A stretch of DNA of 64,000 nt, from positions 2,046,001 through 2,110,000 of the forward strand of contig NZ_JACHBL010000001.1 in the NCBI RefSeq assembly GCF_014200305.1, read 5' to 3'. Position numbers and translations under genes: made by a program. Under the pieces are notes generated by a model. It worked only from the letters and a program-made list of their open reading frames with translations, had not been told where the DNA came from and ran no database searches. This DNA comes from Neomicrococcus lactis (GTDB lineage Bacteria; Actinomycetota; Actinomycetes; Actinomycetales; Micrococcaceae). Shown here piece after piece: positions 26,457 through 37,217 of the stretch (position 1 is the stretch's first letter; every line of letters begins with the position of its first letter).

Positions 26457-27419
26457 TTACAGACCGCCAGTAATCCCGCGTAGCCCATCAACCCAGGCGC
26501 GTGCTTCGCGGTACGCCTCTTCCGAGTTGTGCCGCCCGTAGTTTGGCGACAACTGCTCGGCGGCCGGGTAGGACCCCAAGAACCGGATGTCCGGCGTAAT
26601 GCGGTGCAGCCCCATGAGCGCATCAGACATGCGGGACTCATGAATGTGTCCCTCGGCGTCCACGGAGAAGAAGTAGTTGCCTAGTCCTTCGCCTGTGGGG
26701 CGCGATTCGATGCGCGTCAGGTTCACGCCCCGGGAAGCGAACTGATCCAAGATGTCCATCAAGGCACCCGGGTGGTCCTCTGGAAGCGGGATCACCAAGG
26801 TGGTCTTGTCAGAGCCGGTCACCGGCGGAACGGTTCCCGGCAAGGAAACCAACACGAAGCGCGTGACCGCACCGGTGTTGTCTTCAACGCCAGTCTGCAA
26901 GACATTGAGGGAATTCTGTTGTGCTACCAAAGGGGAGCTGATGGCGGCGTCGTAGGTAACGTCGGCGTCCAGTAGCCCCATCGCGGCAGCCGCGGTTGAA
27001 GATGCCGGAATGAACTCGGCGTTGGGCGTGTTCATTTCCGCCCAGTAACGGCATTGCGCCCACGCGTGGGAGTGGGTCGAGATGCTGCGGATTTGGGAGA
27101 GCTCGGTGATGCCCGGACGCACGGTCAGCACAAACGTGATGGGCACGAGCGCTTCACGCACAATCTGCAGCTTGGTGCCGTTCGCGATCGCGTCGAGGGT
27201 CGCGGAAACGCCACCCTCAACGGAATTCTCGATGGGCACCATGGCGGCCGTGGCTTTGCCTTCACGCACCTTCGTCAGTGCCGCATTCACGCTGCTGCAG
27301 GGCAGGAAATCAGCGTTAGCAGCACCGGGCACCTGCAGGAGCGCGGCTTCCGTGAACGTCCCGGCAGGGCCGAGGAACGCGTACGTTGGCCGCGCATCGA
27401 GCTCAGTTACATCACTCAC
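26457..27419 (-). CDS. pheA: Prephenate dehydratase with ACT domain
   Basis: Converts prephenate to phenylpyruvate in phenylalanine synthesis. The catalytic domain shows AFLGPAGTFTEAALLQV, VPIENSVEGGVSATLDAI, STHSHAWAQCRYW and NTGAVTRFVLVS. The C-terminal ACT domain (DHPGALMDILDQFASRGVNLT, then ESRPTG) gives feedback inhibition by phenylalanine. 320 residues. Its start overlaps the rhodanese gene stop by 4 bp, so the two are co-transcribed. Confidence 0.95.
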   Translation of the reverse strand: MSDVTELDARPTYAFLGPAGTFTEAALLQVPGAANADFLPCSSVNAALTKVREGKATAAMVPIENSVEGGVSATLDAIANGTKLQIVREALVPITFVLTVRPGITELSQIRSISTHSHAWAQCRYWAEMNTPNAEFIPASSTAAAAMGLLDADVTYDAAISSPLVAQQNSLNVLQTGVEDNTGAVTRFVLVSLPGTVPPVTGSDKTTLVIPLPEDHPGALMDILDQFASRGVNLTRIESRPTGEGLGNYFFSVDAEGHIHESRMSDALMGLHRITPDIRFLGSYPAAEQLSPNYGRHNSEEAYREARAWVDGLRGITGGL

Positions 27420-27742
27420 CGGACGGTAGGCTCCTGCCCATTTTCAGATTCAAGAGGCTTGCCGGCATCGAGCCATGCGCCGGATCCGCCAGCGATGTTG
27501 AAGGCGGTGTAGCCCTGGCCAACCAGCCATGCGGCAGCCTGAGCGGAGCGTCCGCCGGTGCGGCAAATGACGTACGTGTCCACGTCTGGGTCCAATTCGT
27601 CCACGCGCAACGGCAAATCACCGAGCGGGATGTGCACGGCGTTGGGCACGTGGCCTTCTTCGAATTCGTAATCCTCGCGGACGTCCAACACGAGGGCGTC
27701 TGCTGGGACCTCAGCCACGGAAACTGTCTCGAAATTACTCAT
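27416..27742 (-). CDS. Single-domain rhodanese-like protein
   Basis: A 108-residue rhodanese domain with the active-site loop CRTGGRSAQAA (Cys near residue 49) and the usual DVREDYEFEEGHVPNAVHIPLGDL start. Such proteins carry sulfane sulfur or act in redox and sulfur transfer; partner unknown. It is the first gene of a two-gene operon with pheA. Confidence 0.92.
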   Translation of the reverse strand: MSNFETVSVAEVPADALVLDVREDYEFEEGHVPNAVHIPLGDLPLRVDELDPDVDTYVICRTGGRSAQAAAWLVGQGYTAFNIAGGSGAWLDAGKPLESENGQEPTVR

Positions 27743-27810
27743 GGTGACACCTCACTTTTGCAAAAATTCTCAGACTCATCTAACCACTCCAGCCTATAGT
27801 TGGAACCATC

Positions 27811-29313
27811 ATGACGAACCGCCCAACCCGCCTCAGTACCCTTCCCGCCGCGTGGGAGTTGCGCGATTCGCTCCAACGTCGAGACATTTCCAGCCAAGAG
27901 CTGCTGGCGCAAAACCTTGAACGCATTCTTGAGCTCAATGACGAGCTGGGAACCTTTGTAGCGCTGGATGCGGACAAGGCGCTCACTTCTGCCAAGGCGT
28001 ACGACGACGCTCGCGAAGTTTCTCTGCCTACCCTTCTGGGCGGCCTGCCGCTTGCGTGGAAAGATTTGGTGGACGTTGAGGGATTCCCTACCCGCATGGG
28101 TTCGGCAATTACTCCCGATGCTCCAGCCCCCGTGTCCCACCCACTCGTGAAGAAAGTGACACAAGCGGGCTCCTTCACGATCGGCAAAACGGCTATCCCG
28201 GAGTTTGGCCTCAACGCGTATTCCGAAAATGACGCGAACCCTCCGGCTCGCAATCCGTTCGATCCCACACGCACGCCCGGCGGTTCAAGCGGAGGCGCGG
28301 CCGCGGCGGTCGCGAGCGGCATGCTGGCGGTGGCTCCCGGGAACGACGGCGGAGGGTCAGTTCGCATCCCAGCCGCGGCGTGTGGACTCGTGGGTCTCAA
28401 ACCGAGCCTCGGCATCATTCCCGAGGACCTGCTCAACGGATTCAGCGCGGGCCAGACTCCACTGACAGATAAGCGTGGAGCCCCTCGCCTCGCGGTCAGC
28501 GGACCGTTGGGACGTTCTGCTCTGGACGCCGCCCTGCTCTTCGACGCAATGACTGGTACTCGCGGCGCGAACTCGCACTTTGAAGTCACCAAGACCCTGG
28601 ATCCCATCCACGCGACCTACGCCCCCAAGCACGCGAAAGAACGTCCCGAAGACGCCAAGCTCTTGGGACGGGACGAGCCACTTCACGTGGCCATTTCCAC
28701 CGACTCCCCCTTCGACGCCGCTCTCGGCAGCCAACTGTCGCCAGAGGCGCTCACGGCGCTCGAAACGGGCCGCAGGCTGATTGAGCAGGTGGGCTGCGTC
28801 GTCGTACCGGAAAAATTTGAGTATCCCGAGGATTACCACCAAACGTTCCGCACGGTGTGGACGGGCGGGTTGTCCGAAGCGCCGTTGCCGCCCGAGGCCG
28901 AGCCGATGTTGACAGCGCTCGCGCGCGATTTCCGCGAGTCTTCGCGTGCGCAGTCCGAGGTAGAGAAGCAGGCGGCCGCCACTCGGCTCAGCCAGATGTC
29001 GCGCGGATTCCGCGAGACGTGGGGCCGTTTTGATGTGGTGATGACGCCAGCACTCGCGTGGGAGCCGCCAGAAATTGGCTTCTTCACCCGCGAGGATCCC
29101 GAACGCGACTACGTCCTGCAGTGCCTCTTCACGCCGTTCACGTCCATGGTGAACGTGTCCGGTTTGCCCGCGATTGTGGTGCCCGTGACGGTGACGAAAA
29201 ACGGCTTGCCCATGGCGGTGCAACTGATTGGCCGGATGCACTCAGAACGGCAACTTCTCACGCTCGCCGCAGCCATCGAAGCCGCGCGCGGACCGCTCTT
29301 GTTCGGCAACTGA
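27811..29313 (+). CDS. Amidase-signature family hydrolase
   Basis: A 500-residue amidase with the Ser-cisSer-Lys triad. The lysine lies in LPLAWKDLVDVEGFPT, the cis-serine in GGSSGGAAAAVASGM, and the nucleophile region in NDGGGSVRIPAAACG. It is related to GatA-like amidases, but no GatB or GatC partner is adjacent, so a catabolic amidase is more likely than the tRNA amidotransferase subunit. Followed 73 bp later by a peptide transporter gene on the same strand, so the two may cooperate in peptide or amide use. Confidence 0.9.
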   Translation: MTNRPTRLSTLPAAWELRDSLQRRDISSQELLAQNLERILELNDELGTFVALDADKALTSAKAYDDAREVSLPTLLGGLPLAWKDLVDVEGFPTRMGSAITPDAPAPVSHPLVKKVTQAGSFTIGKTAIPEFGLNAYSENDANPPARNPFDPTRTPGGSSGGAAAAVASGMLAVAPGNDGGGSVRIPAAACGLVGLKPSLGIIPEDLLNGFSAGQTPLTDKRGAPRLAVSGPLGRSALDAALLFDAMTGTRGANSHFEVTKTLDPIHATYAPKHAKERPEDAKLLGRDEPLHVAISTDSPFDAALGSQLSPEALTALETGRRLIEQVGCVVVPEKFEYPEDYHQTFRTVWTGGLSEAPLPPEAEPMLTALARDFRESSRAQSEVEKQAAATRLSQMSRGFRETWGRFDVVMTPALAWEPPEIGFFTREDPERDYVLQCLFTPFTSMVNVSGLPAIVVPVTVTKNGLPMAVQLIGRMHSERQLLTLAAAIEAARGPLLFGN

Positions 29314-29386
29314 ACAGCTCACAGCCCCCAGTGACATAGACCACTAAAGTAGGTGACTGGGCAGTAACAAGAGCAAAATTGAGAGA

Positions 29387-30880
29387 ATGTCCTCTATCTC
29401 AAACGACCCCAACGTGCGGGTTTCAGAGCCGAACGGAACTCTAGATTCCGCGTCCCAGAAGGGTTTTCTGGGACATCCACGGCCCCTCGCAACGCTCTTT
29501 AGCGTAGAAATGTGGGAACGCTTCTCCTTCTACGGAATGCAAGCGATCCTCGCGTACTACATGTACTACTCCGTCGCCGAAGGCGGACTGGGCATGGACA
29601 AGGCACTCGCCGTGAGCCTCGTGGGCGCCTACGGCGGTGGCGTGTACTTGAGCACCATCCTGGGTGCTTGGCTGGCCGACCGCGTATTCGGCGGCGAGCG
29701 CGTGCTGTTCTACTCAGCCATCATGATCATGTGTGGCCACCTTGCGCTTGCACTTTTGCCCGGCGGAGTTGGACTGGCCATCGGTCTGATTCTTGTGGCG
29801 GTTGGTTCCGGTGGCCTCAAGGCCAACGCGTCCGTCATTGTGGGTACCTTGTACTCGCGTGAGGATCCGCGCCGCGACGCAGGCTTCTCGATCTTCTACA
29901 TGGGCGTCAACTTGGGCGCCCTCGTGGGACCGCTCTTGACCGGCGCTTTGCAGACCAGCTTGGGCTTCCACTGGGGCTTCGGTGCCGCAGCTGTTGGTAT
30001 GGCGCTCGGCATTGCCGTGTACGCCTTTGGCCGCAAGAACTTGCCTGAGCTCGCTCGCGAAGTCAGCAACCCGCTTCCTGCCCAGGACCGCAAGAAGGTC
30101 ACGCTGATCGGCATCGCCGCACTCGTGGTGATCGTTGCGCTCTTCGCCATCCGCTTGGTCACGCTGGACAACCTAGCCACCGTGATCTCCTACGTGGTGG
30201 CCATCGCGGCAATCATCTACTTCACGGTGATCCTGCGCAGCCCGCAGGTCAATACAGTGGAGCGCAAGCGCGTCTTCGCCTTCATCCCGCTCTTCATTGC
30301 GTCCGTGGCGTTTTGGGCTCTGTTCCAGCAGCAGTTCACGTTCATCGCCGTGTACTCGGACGAGCGTCTGGACCGTAACCTGTTCGGCTGGGAAATGCCG
30401 GCTTCATGGGTTCAGTCCATCAACCCGATCTTCATCATCATCTTCGCCGGTATCTTTGCTGCAATGTGGACCAAGATGGGTCAGCGCCAGCCATCCACTC
30501 CGCTGAAGTTCGCGCTGTCCTTGTTCATCATTGGCGTCGCGTACTTGATCTTCATTCCAATGGAATCTTTGGAGAAGACGCCGCTCTTGGTGCTCGCTGG
30601 CATCTTGCTGCTGTGCACCTTCGCTGAGTTGTTGTTGAGCCCTATCGGCTTGTCCATCTCCACGAAGCTGGCACCGGAAGCTTTCCGCACCCAGATGATG
30701 GCCTTGTTCTACTTGTCCGTCTCTTTGGGAACCACGCTTTCTGGCGTGCTGGCGGCGTACTACCAGCCTGGCCAGGAGATCGCGTACTTCGTGGCTCTGG
30801 GCGCTGGCTGCATCATCTTGGGCGTCGCCCTGTTGGTGGCCACGCCTGCTATCAAGCGCCTCATGGGCGGCGTGAAGTAA
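29387..30880 (+). CDS. Proton-dependent oligopeptide transporter (POT/PTR2 family)
   Basis: A 497-residue MFS transporter with about 14 membrane helices. The POT signature is seen in VEMWERFSFYGMQAILAYYM (the ExxERFxYYG-type proton-coupling motif) and in FSIFYMGVNLGALVGPLL. It imports di- and tripeptides using the proton gradient. Downstream of the amidase and upstream of a strong terminator. Confidence 0.94.
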   Translation: MSSISNDPNVRVSEPNGTLDSASQKGFLGHPRPLATLFSVEMWERFSFYGMQAILAYYMYYSVAEGGLGMDKALAVSLVGAYGGGVYLSTILGAWLADRVFGGERVLFYSAIMIMCGHLALALLPGGVGLAIGLILVAVGSGGLKANASVIVGTLYSREDPRRDAGFSIFYMGVNLGALVGPLLTGALQTSLGFHWGFGAAAVGMALGIAVYAFGRKNLPELAREVSNPLPAQDRKKVTLIGIAALVVIVALFAIRLVTLDNLATVISYVVAIAAIIYFTVILRSPQVNTVERKRVFAFIPLFIASVAFWALFQQQFTFIAVYSDERLDRNLFGWEMPASWVQSINPIFIIIFAGIFAAMWTKMGQRQPSTPLKFALSLFIIGVAYLIFIPMESLEKTPLLVLAGILLLCTFAELLLSPIGLSISTKLAPEAFRTQMMALFYLSVSLGTTLSGVLAAYYQPGQEIAYFVALGAGCIILGVALLVATPAIKRLMGGVK

Positions 30881-30915
30881 CCCTTCCGGGAGCTTTTGCT
30901 AGCGCCACAAAATTG

Positions 30916-30969
30916 CGTGGGCGGTGCATGGTTCAGCATTCGTTGCTGGGCACGCACCGCCCACGTTTT
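30916..30969 (+). terminator. Terminator between POT transporter and cupin genes
   Basis: CGTGGGCGGTGC (30916-30927) and GCACCGCCCACG (30954-30965) form a perfect 12-bp stem with a 26-nt loop, followed by TTTT. Placed 35 bp after the transporter stop, between convergent genes. Confidence 0.8.
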
Positions 30970-31266
30970 CTATTTCTTGAGCTCAATCTCCACGAAGATG
31001 ATGTCTTCATCCGTGTCATTGGCGACGTTGTGCTCCACGCCCGCGGGCCGCGAGTAGGACTGACCGGCCTCAATCTGAAACTTATGCCGCATCGCATCCG
31101 GGGTCTCAATCGTGAGCTCGCCGCTCGTCACCGGGACCACAATATAGTCCAGCTCGTGAACGTGCCCATGAGTCTCCGTGCCCGGCTCAAAGTGCCACAT
31201 CGTGACGCGCGCGTTCTCGTCATCTTGCTGCACGGTTGAGGTTGCTGGAAGTCGAATACTCGTCAT
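30970..31266 (-). CDS. Small cupin-domain protein
   Basis: A 98-residue single cupin. Metal-site residues are visible in THGHVHELDYIVVPVTSGEL (His-x-His...Glu-type first motif) and SRPAGVEHNVANDTDE (second motif His). Such minimal cupins can be metal-binding isomerases, dioxygenases or sensor domains; substrate unknown. Divergent from pgm. Confidence 0.88.
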   Translation of the reverse strand: MTSIRLPATSTVQQDDENARVTMWHFEPGTETHGHVHELDYIVVPVTSGELTIETPDAMRHKFQIEAGQSYSRPAGVEHNVANDTDEDIIFVEIELKK

Positions 31267-31377
31267 GCCACAGCCTTTCTTGTGCGCTGACTCTTCAGCG
31301 TCCTTCTCACGTTGTCACCAATGTACGTCAAGCAACATTTACCTGACTTCACACCGATTTTCTGACAAGCTGAACCC

Positions 31378-33027
<1,650 letters not shown>

Positions 33028-33056
33028 TTCCGCGAACTGACCCCTACGGACAAAGG

Positions 33057-33087
33057 ACGACGGCGCTCGCTTGAGCTGCGCCGTCGT
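33057..33087 (+). terminator. Terminator-like stem after pgm
   Basis: ACGACGGCGC (33057-33066) and GCGCCGTCGT (33078-33087) form a perfect 10-bp stem with an 11-nt loop, followed by the pyrimidine-rich TCTCCGTTT. It lies 29 bp after the pgm stop. Confidence 0.65.
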
Positions 33088-33106
33088 TCTCCGTTTAATT
33101 GCTGAC

Positions 33107-33366
33107 TTAAGCGGTTGTTTCGGCGGTTACCTCAGCGCGGTGACGCAACCGAGGACGACGACGCGCGCGCGGCAGTTCCGGCGCTGGCTCGGCCGCACCT
33201 ACACGGTTGCTGATTTCGCCGATGCCTTCGATGGTGAGCGTGACGACGTCGCCCTCCACGAGTGGCGGCGGCGTGAGGCCCTGATTGCGGCCCCAGAGTT
33301 CGCCGAGACAGCCGCCGTTGCCGACGGTTCCGGATCCCAGCACGTCGCCGAGGATCACTCGCGGGC
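33107..33366 (-). pseudogene. 3' remnant of a fumarylacetoacetate hydrolase family gene
   Basis: The minus-strand frame reads VGPRVILGDVLGSGTVGNGGCLGEL, then PPPLVEGDVVTLTIEGIGEISNRVG. This is the C-terminal end of an FAH-family hydrolase (the GDVLGSGTVG loop and the ExxG...ISNxV tail). About the first two-thirds, including the metal-binding residues, is missing: the match stops at about 33366, where the sequence passes directly into a LysR remnant on the other strand. The C-terminal tail is Arg/Ala-rich. No start or promoter belongs to it. Confidence 0.8.
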
Positions 33367-33978
33367 CCACTGCTGCGCACGCTCGCGATGGATGCACCCC
33401 GAGCCTCGATCGACTTTGCCCCGCAACCGGTCAGAGACGGGACACTGAGCCCCTATAACCAGGTGGACTTGATCGTGGGACCCGAGGGATTCAACCTGCC
33501 AGGGCGCAGCCGGAAACTCTTTACGGATGAGTTCGTCCTGATCGCAGACCCGGGCAACAAGGCGTTGAGCGGACCGGAGCCTTCGCTCGCCGACCTCTCC
33601 TCCGTTCCGCACGCCGTGGCGTACTTGAACGACCCCGTCAATGACGACGTGCAGGAAATGCTCCGCTGAGCAGGAGTGGATTATTCGGTGGGCGCTCGAC
33701 TCTTCGGTCTTGCCGCACTTCCAACATTGATTTCCGGAACGGACATGGTGGCACTGGTTCCGAGGATGCTGGCCGCCAAGGCATCGCGCACGCTTCAACT
33801 CTCGGTATTCGAGCTGCCGAGGGGCATGAATCTCCCCATGACAGAGTGCGTGTATTGGCATCCACGGGATGAAGATGATCTGGCCATGAAGTGGCTCAGA
33901 GATGCGCTGGCGCGGATGGTGAGTTCGCTATCCCGGGAAATGAGTGGACCACCGCCGATAATTCTTCGCGGGGTCTGA
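33367..33978 (+). pseudogene. 5'-deleted LysR-family regulator with an internal stop
   Basis: The plus frame reads PLLRTLAMDAP, VDLIVGPEGF, RKLFTDEFVLIADPGN, EMLR, then TGA at 33667-33669. In the same frame it continues AGVDYSVGARLFGLAALP, SGTDMVALVPRMLAAK, CVYWHPRDEDDLAMKWLRDAL. This is the effector-binding domain of a NodD/aromatic-type LysR regulator. The N-terminal helix-turn-helix and linker (about 110 residues) are gone. One in-frame nonsense codon splits the rest. Downstream sequence is otherwise intact, so decay is recent. Confidence 0.85.
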
Positions 33979-34300
33979 GGCTTGGTCGAAGTAACCGATC
34001 AATCGTTCGGTTCGCGGACTTTACTGAAAGTGGCCCGCGTGTGTTGGGGGGTAAACACGCGGGCCACCATCAGTCGAGTCCGAGACACCCAGGAACGAAC
34101 AGGTTTCTCAAGCTCTTCCGAGAATTCTTTGGATCTGCTGGGATCCACCCGTCACCGGGGAACGCTCGTACATTAAACAATATCAAGTCGATCACGAATT
34201 TCCAACATTTATGCGATACCGGGCGATCCTCTTACCTCTGACTAGGCACGATTCAGAAATCTTCTAGACTAATAACGCACCCTGTAACGCTGTGATTGTT
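33979..34300. other. 322-bp intergenic region without a gene
   Basis: Apart from the stem at 34030-34067 no coding or regulatory pattern was seen. Base composition becomes A+T-richer toward 34290. It separates the LysR remnant (plus) from the convergent aldehyde dehydrogenase gene (minus). Confidence 0.55.
34030..34067. terminator. GC-rich hairpin after the LysR remnant
   Basis: GTGGCCCGCGTGT (34030-34042) and ACACGCGGGCCAC (34055-34067) are perfect 13-bp arms around a 12-nt G-rich loop. It lies 52 bp beyond the end of the LysR remnant. No T-run follows, so the terminator call rests on position and stem strength; it may be the intact terminator of the decayed gene. Confidence 0.55.
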
Positions 34301-35830
34301 CTACAAAATGCGGTGCATGAGGTTAGATTTTGCCCAACCATAAGGCGGGTAGGCCGCACGCAACGTGTCCACCACGGTGGTCTTCGCCATGGCGGGGCGC
34401 ATTTGCGAGAACGTGTCGAAGCCAAACTTCCCATGGTAATTACCCATGCCGGAGGCCCCCACTCCACCGAACGGCAAGTTCGTCAACCCCACGTGCAGGA
34501 CGGCCACGCCAATGCCGATTCCGCCGGCGCGCACGTAGTCCTCGAAGATCGTGTGCAAGCGTGGACGCTCAGAGAACAAGTAGGCAGCGAGCGGATCCGG
34601 GCGAGACGCGATGAAGTCGATGGCCTCATCCACATTCGCCACACGAATGATCGGCAGGATGGGACCGAAGATCTCCTCCTGCATGACCGGCGAGGATGGA
34701 TCAACGTTCTTGAGCACGGTCGGTGCGAAGAAGCGCTTCTCGCGATCGAACTCGCCGCCAGTCACCACCTCTCCGTCCTTCAGGTATCCCGCGAGACGGT
34801 CCATGCTGGCGTCGTTGACAATCCGCCCGTAGTCCTTGGACGCGGCAGGATTCTTGCCGTAGAACTCGGCGATGGCTTTTGGCAAGTGCTTCTCAAGCTC
34901 GTCCGCCGCCTTGCCTACAGCAAGCACGTAGTCCGGAGCCACGCAGGTTTGCCCCGCGTTAGTGAACTTTCCAAAGGCCAATCGGCGCGCCACGGCGGGC
35001 CAGTTGCCATCGACCACTACAGCAGGGCACTTGCCCCCGAGCTCGAGCGTCACCGGCGTCATCTGCTCCGCCGCCGCCTTGTACACCAAACGGCCAATGC
35101 GCTGGCTGCCAGTGAAGAAGATGTGGTCCCACTTCTGCTCCAACAATTCCTGTGCGACATCCGCCCCGCCAGCCACCACGGCCACGGCACGGTGATCTAA
35201 GAACTGCGGCACCAAGCGCTCAATGAGGGCACTGACGGCGGGCGCGTTTTCCGAAGGCTTGATCACTACGCAGTTCCCGGCGGCAATCGCCGAGACAACG
35301 GGGATCAGCAAGTTATTGATGGGGTAGTTCCACGGACCCATGACCAGGACGAGGCCCAAAGGCTGCGGCTCCACTTTGCCCACTGCGGGCTGGAAAGCGA
35401 TGGGCATGCGCTCATGCTTCGCGGCCATCCACTCCGTCAAATACAGCTGCGCGTGCTTGATCTCGTTACGCACCATCGCCAGCTCGGTCAGCTGCGCTTC
35501 AACGGCGGATTTGCCGAGATCCTGCGCCAACGCAGCCAAAAAATCAGCTTCATGACGGCTCATCATGCGCTCGAACGCCTTGAGCTGCGCGGCACGGAAC
35601 TTGCGCGGTACAGCCACGCGTTCCCGAGCTCCGGTTCGCAAGTGAGCCACGGTTTCCACAACGTCTAAGTGCTTGGTGGCTTCAGGAACCACATCCAATC
35701 GCACTTCCTCGGCAGCGGCCTCGGTCTCTTCGTGAATCGGCGTGAGCTCCGTAGGGAGGGCGCCGTCGCGCTCCGGGGTTTCGAGTCCGGAAGCGAAAGT
35801 GCTCTCTGAAGTGGCGTCGTCGTACGTCAT
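34301..35830 (-). CDS. Aldehyde dehydrogenase (class 3-like NAD(P)+ family)
   Basis: A 509-residue enzyme. NAD-binding and catalytic motifs: [48 protein letters not shown] (Glu), [14 protein letters not shown] (catalytic Cys) and [10 protein letters not shown]. The C-terminal [13 protein letters not shown] is typical of class 3-type (ALDH3/CALDH) enzymes that oxidise long-chain or aromatic aldehydes. The first 55 residues (acidic) precede the conserved domain; ATG at 35830 ([10 protein letters not shown]) is the likely start. It is divergent from the NCS2 permease gene. Confidence 0.93.
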   Translation of the reverse strand: MTYDDATSESTFASGLETPERDGALPTELTPIHEETEAAAEEVRLDVVPEATKHLDVVETVAHLRTGARERVAVPRKFRAAQLKAFERMMSRHEADFLAALAQDLGKSAVEAQLTELAMVRNEIKHAQLYLTEWMAAKHERMPIAFQPAVGKVEPQPLGLVLVMGPWNYPINNLLIPVVSAIAAGNCVVIKPSENAPAVSALIERLVPQFLDHRAVAVVAGGADVAQELLEQKWDHIFFTGSQRIGRLVYKAAAEQMTPVTLELGGKCPAVVVDGNWPAVARRLAFGKFTNAGQTCVAPDYVLAVGKAADELEKHLPKAIAEFYGKNPAASKDYGRIVNDASMDRLAGYLKDGEVVTGGEFDREKRFFAPTVLKNVDPSSPVMQEEIFGPILPIIRVANVDEAIDFIASRPDPLAAYLFSERPRLHTIFEDYVRAGGIGIGVAVLHVGLTNLPFGGVGASGMGNYHGKFGFDTFSQMRPAMAKTTVVDTLRAAYPPYGWAKSNLMHRIL

Positions 35831-35894
35831 GAAATGAACTCTACCGAGCGAAACTGAACGGCAACTAGTACCGGTACCCACTACTCTTAAGCGC

Positions 35895-37217
35895 GTGATG
35901 AAACGCAACGCACTCGGTTTTGGTTGGACACTGCACGGGGATGGCAAGACCATCCGCCCCGGCGCCGTAGTAGCGCCGGACGAGCGCTTGAGCTGGCCGC
36001 TGACGGCGAGCATCGGCGTGCAGCACATCATGGCGATGTTCGGCGCCACGGTGCTGGTGCCCACGCTGACCGGCTTCCCCGTTTCCACCACCATTCTCTT
36101 CACGGGCGTGGGCACGCTGCTGTTCTTGCTCATCACGCAGGGCAAGGTGCCGAGCTACCTCGGTTCGTCCTTTGCTTTCATTGCCCCGATTGGCGCCGCC
36201 ATGAATCAGCATGGGATCGGCGGTGCGCTGGGCGGATTGATCATGTCCGGCGTGGCCCTGTTCCTGGTGGGCTTGATTGTGCAGAAGTCCGGCGTGGGCT
36301 GGATTCACACACTCATGCCGCCCGTGGTCATGGGCACGATTGTTGCGGCAATCGGCCTGAACCTGGCCTCCGCCACCACTACCGCCATGCAGGACGTCCC
36401 GCTGACCACATTCGTGACGCTGGCCGCCGTGGTCATTTCTGCCGTGCTTTTCAAGGGGATGCTGGGCCGTTTGTCCATCCTGGTGGGCATTGTGGTGGGC
36501 TACCTCGTAGCGCTGTTGCAGGGTCAAGTGGACTTCACAGCGGTCTCCGAGGCCGGCTGGATAGGTCTTCCGCCGTTCCACTTGCCCGAATTCCACGCGA
36601 ACCTGCTGCCACTGTTCCTTCCCGTGGTGCTGGTGTTGGTTGCCGAAAATATCGGCCACGTGAAGACGGTGGCCCTCATGACGGGTCGGGATTTGGACCG
36701 TAGCTACGGACGGGCGTTGATGTCCGACGGCGTCGCCACGGCTCTCGCAGGCAGCTTCGGCGGATCCGGCACCACGACATACGCCGAGAACATTGGCGTC
36801 ATGGCTTCCTCCCGGGTTTACTCGACCGCGGCTTACTGGGTTGCTGGCTCGGTGGCGATTCTGCTGGCGTTTTTGCCAAAGTTTGGCGCGCTCATCTCGA
36901 CGATTCCCGCAGGCGTTTCCGGCGGTGCTGGCATTGTGCTGTACGGCATGATCGGCATCATGGGTGCCCGGCTATGGGTGCAGAATCAAGTGGACTTCTC
37001 TAACCCCATCAACCTCATGACGGCCGGATCTGGCCTGATCATCGCGATTGCCAATCCTGTGCTCACGATCGCTGGCGCGCAATACGGAGGCATCGCTTTG
37101 GGAACTGCGGCGACACTGCTGATCTTCCACGTCATGCGGACCATCGCGCGCGCCCGCGGCACGGAAGTTTCCGCGGCCGCGGAAGATTCTGGGGTCAATC
37201 CCAGCAAGCTTGGCTAA
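35895..37217 (+). CDS. NCS2-family nucleobase permease (uracil/xanthine type)
   Basis: A 440-residue transporter with about 12-14 helices. Signature segments are [38 protein letters not shown] and [22 protein letters not shown], the latter containing the NCS2 motif. It resembles UraA-type uracil permeases more than UapA-type purine permeases, but substrate cannot be fixed. TACTCT (35882-35887) lies 7 bp before the GTG at 35895, so the mRNA is probably leaderless; an ATG follows directly. Its stop abuts the stop of the convergent ABC gene. Confidence 0.9.
   Translation: MMKRNALGFGWTLHGDGKTIRPGAVVAPDERLSWPLTASIGVQHIMAMFGATVLVPTLTGFPVSTTILFTGVGTLLFLLITQGKVPSYLGSSFAFIAPIGAAMNQHGIGGALGGLIMSGVALFLVGLIVQKSGVGWIHTLMPPVVMGTIVAAIGLNLASATTTAMQDVPLTTFVTLAAVVISAVLFKGMLGRLSILVGIVVGYLVALLQGQVDFTAVSEAGWIGLPPFHLPEFHANLLPLFLPVVLVLVAENIGHVKTVALMTGRDLDRSYGRALMSDGVATALAGSFGGSGTTTYAENIGVMASSRVYSTAAYWVAGSVAILLAFLPKFGALISTIPAGVSGGAGIVLYGMIGIMGARLWVQNQVDFSNPINLMTAGSGLIIAIANPVLTIAGAQYGGIALGTAATLLIFHVMRTIARARGTEVSAAAEDSGVNPSKLG

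Noticed and set aside
27811-29313. GatA subunit of the tRNA amidotransferase
   Set aside because: No gatB or gatC nearby; the context is a peptide transporter and the sequence reads as a general amidase.
33071-33448. 125-residue plus-strand frame crossing the FAH/LysR junction
   Set aside because: It mixes antisense FAH sequence with out-of-frame LysR sequence; the two remnants explain it.
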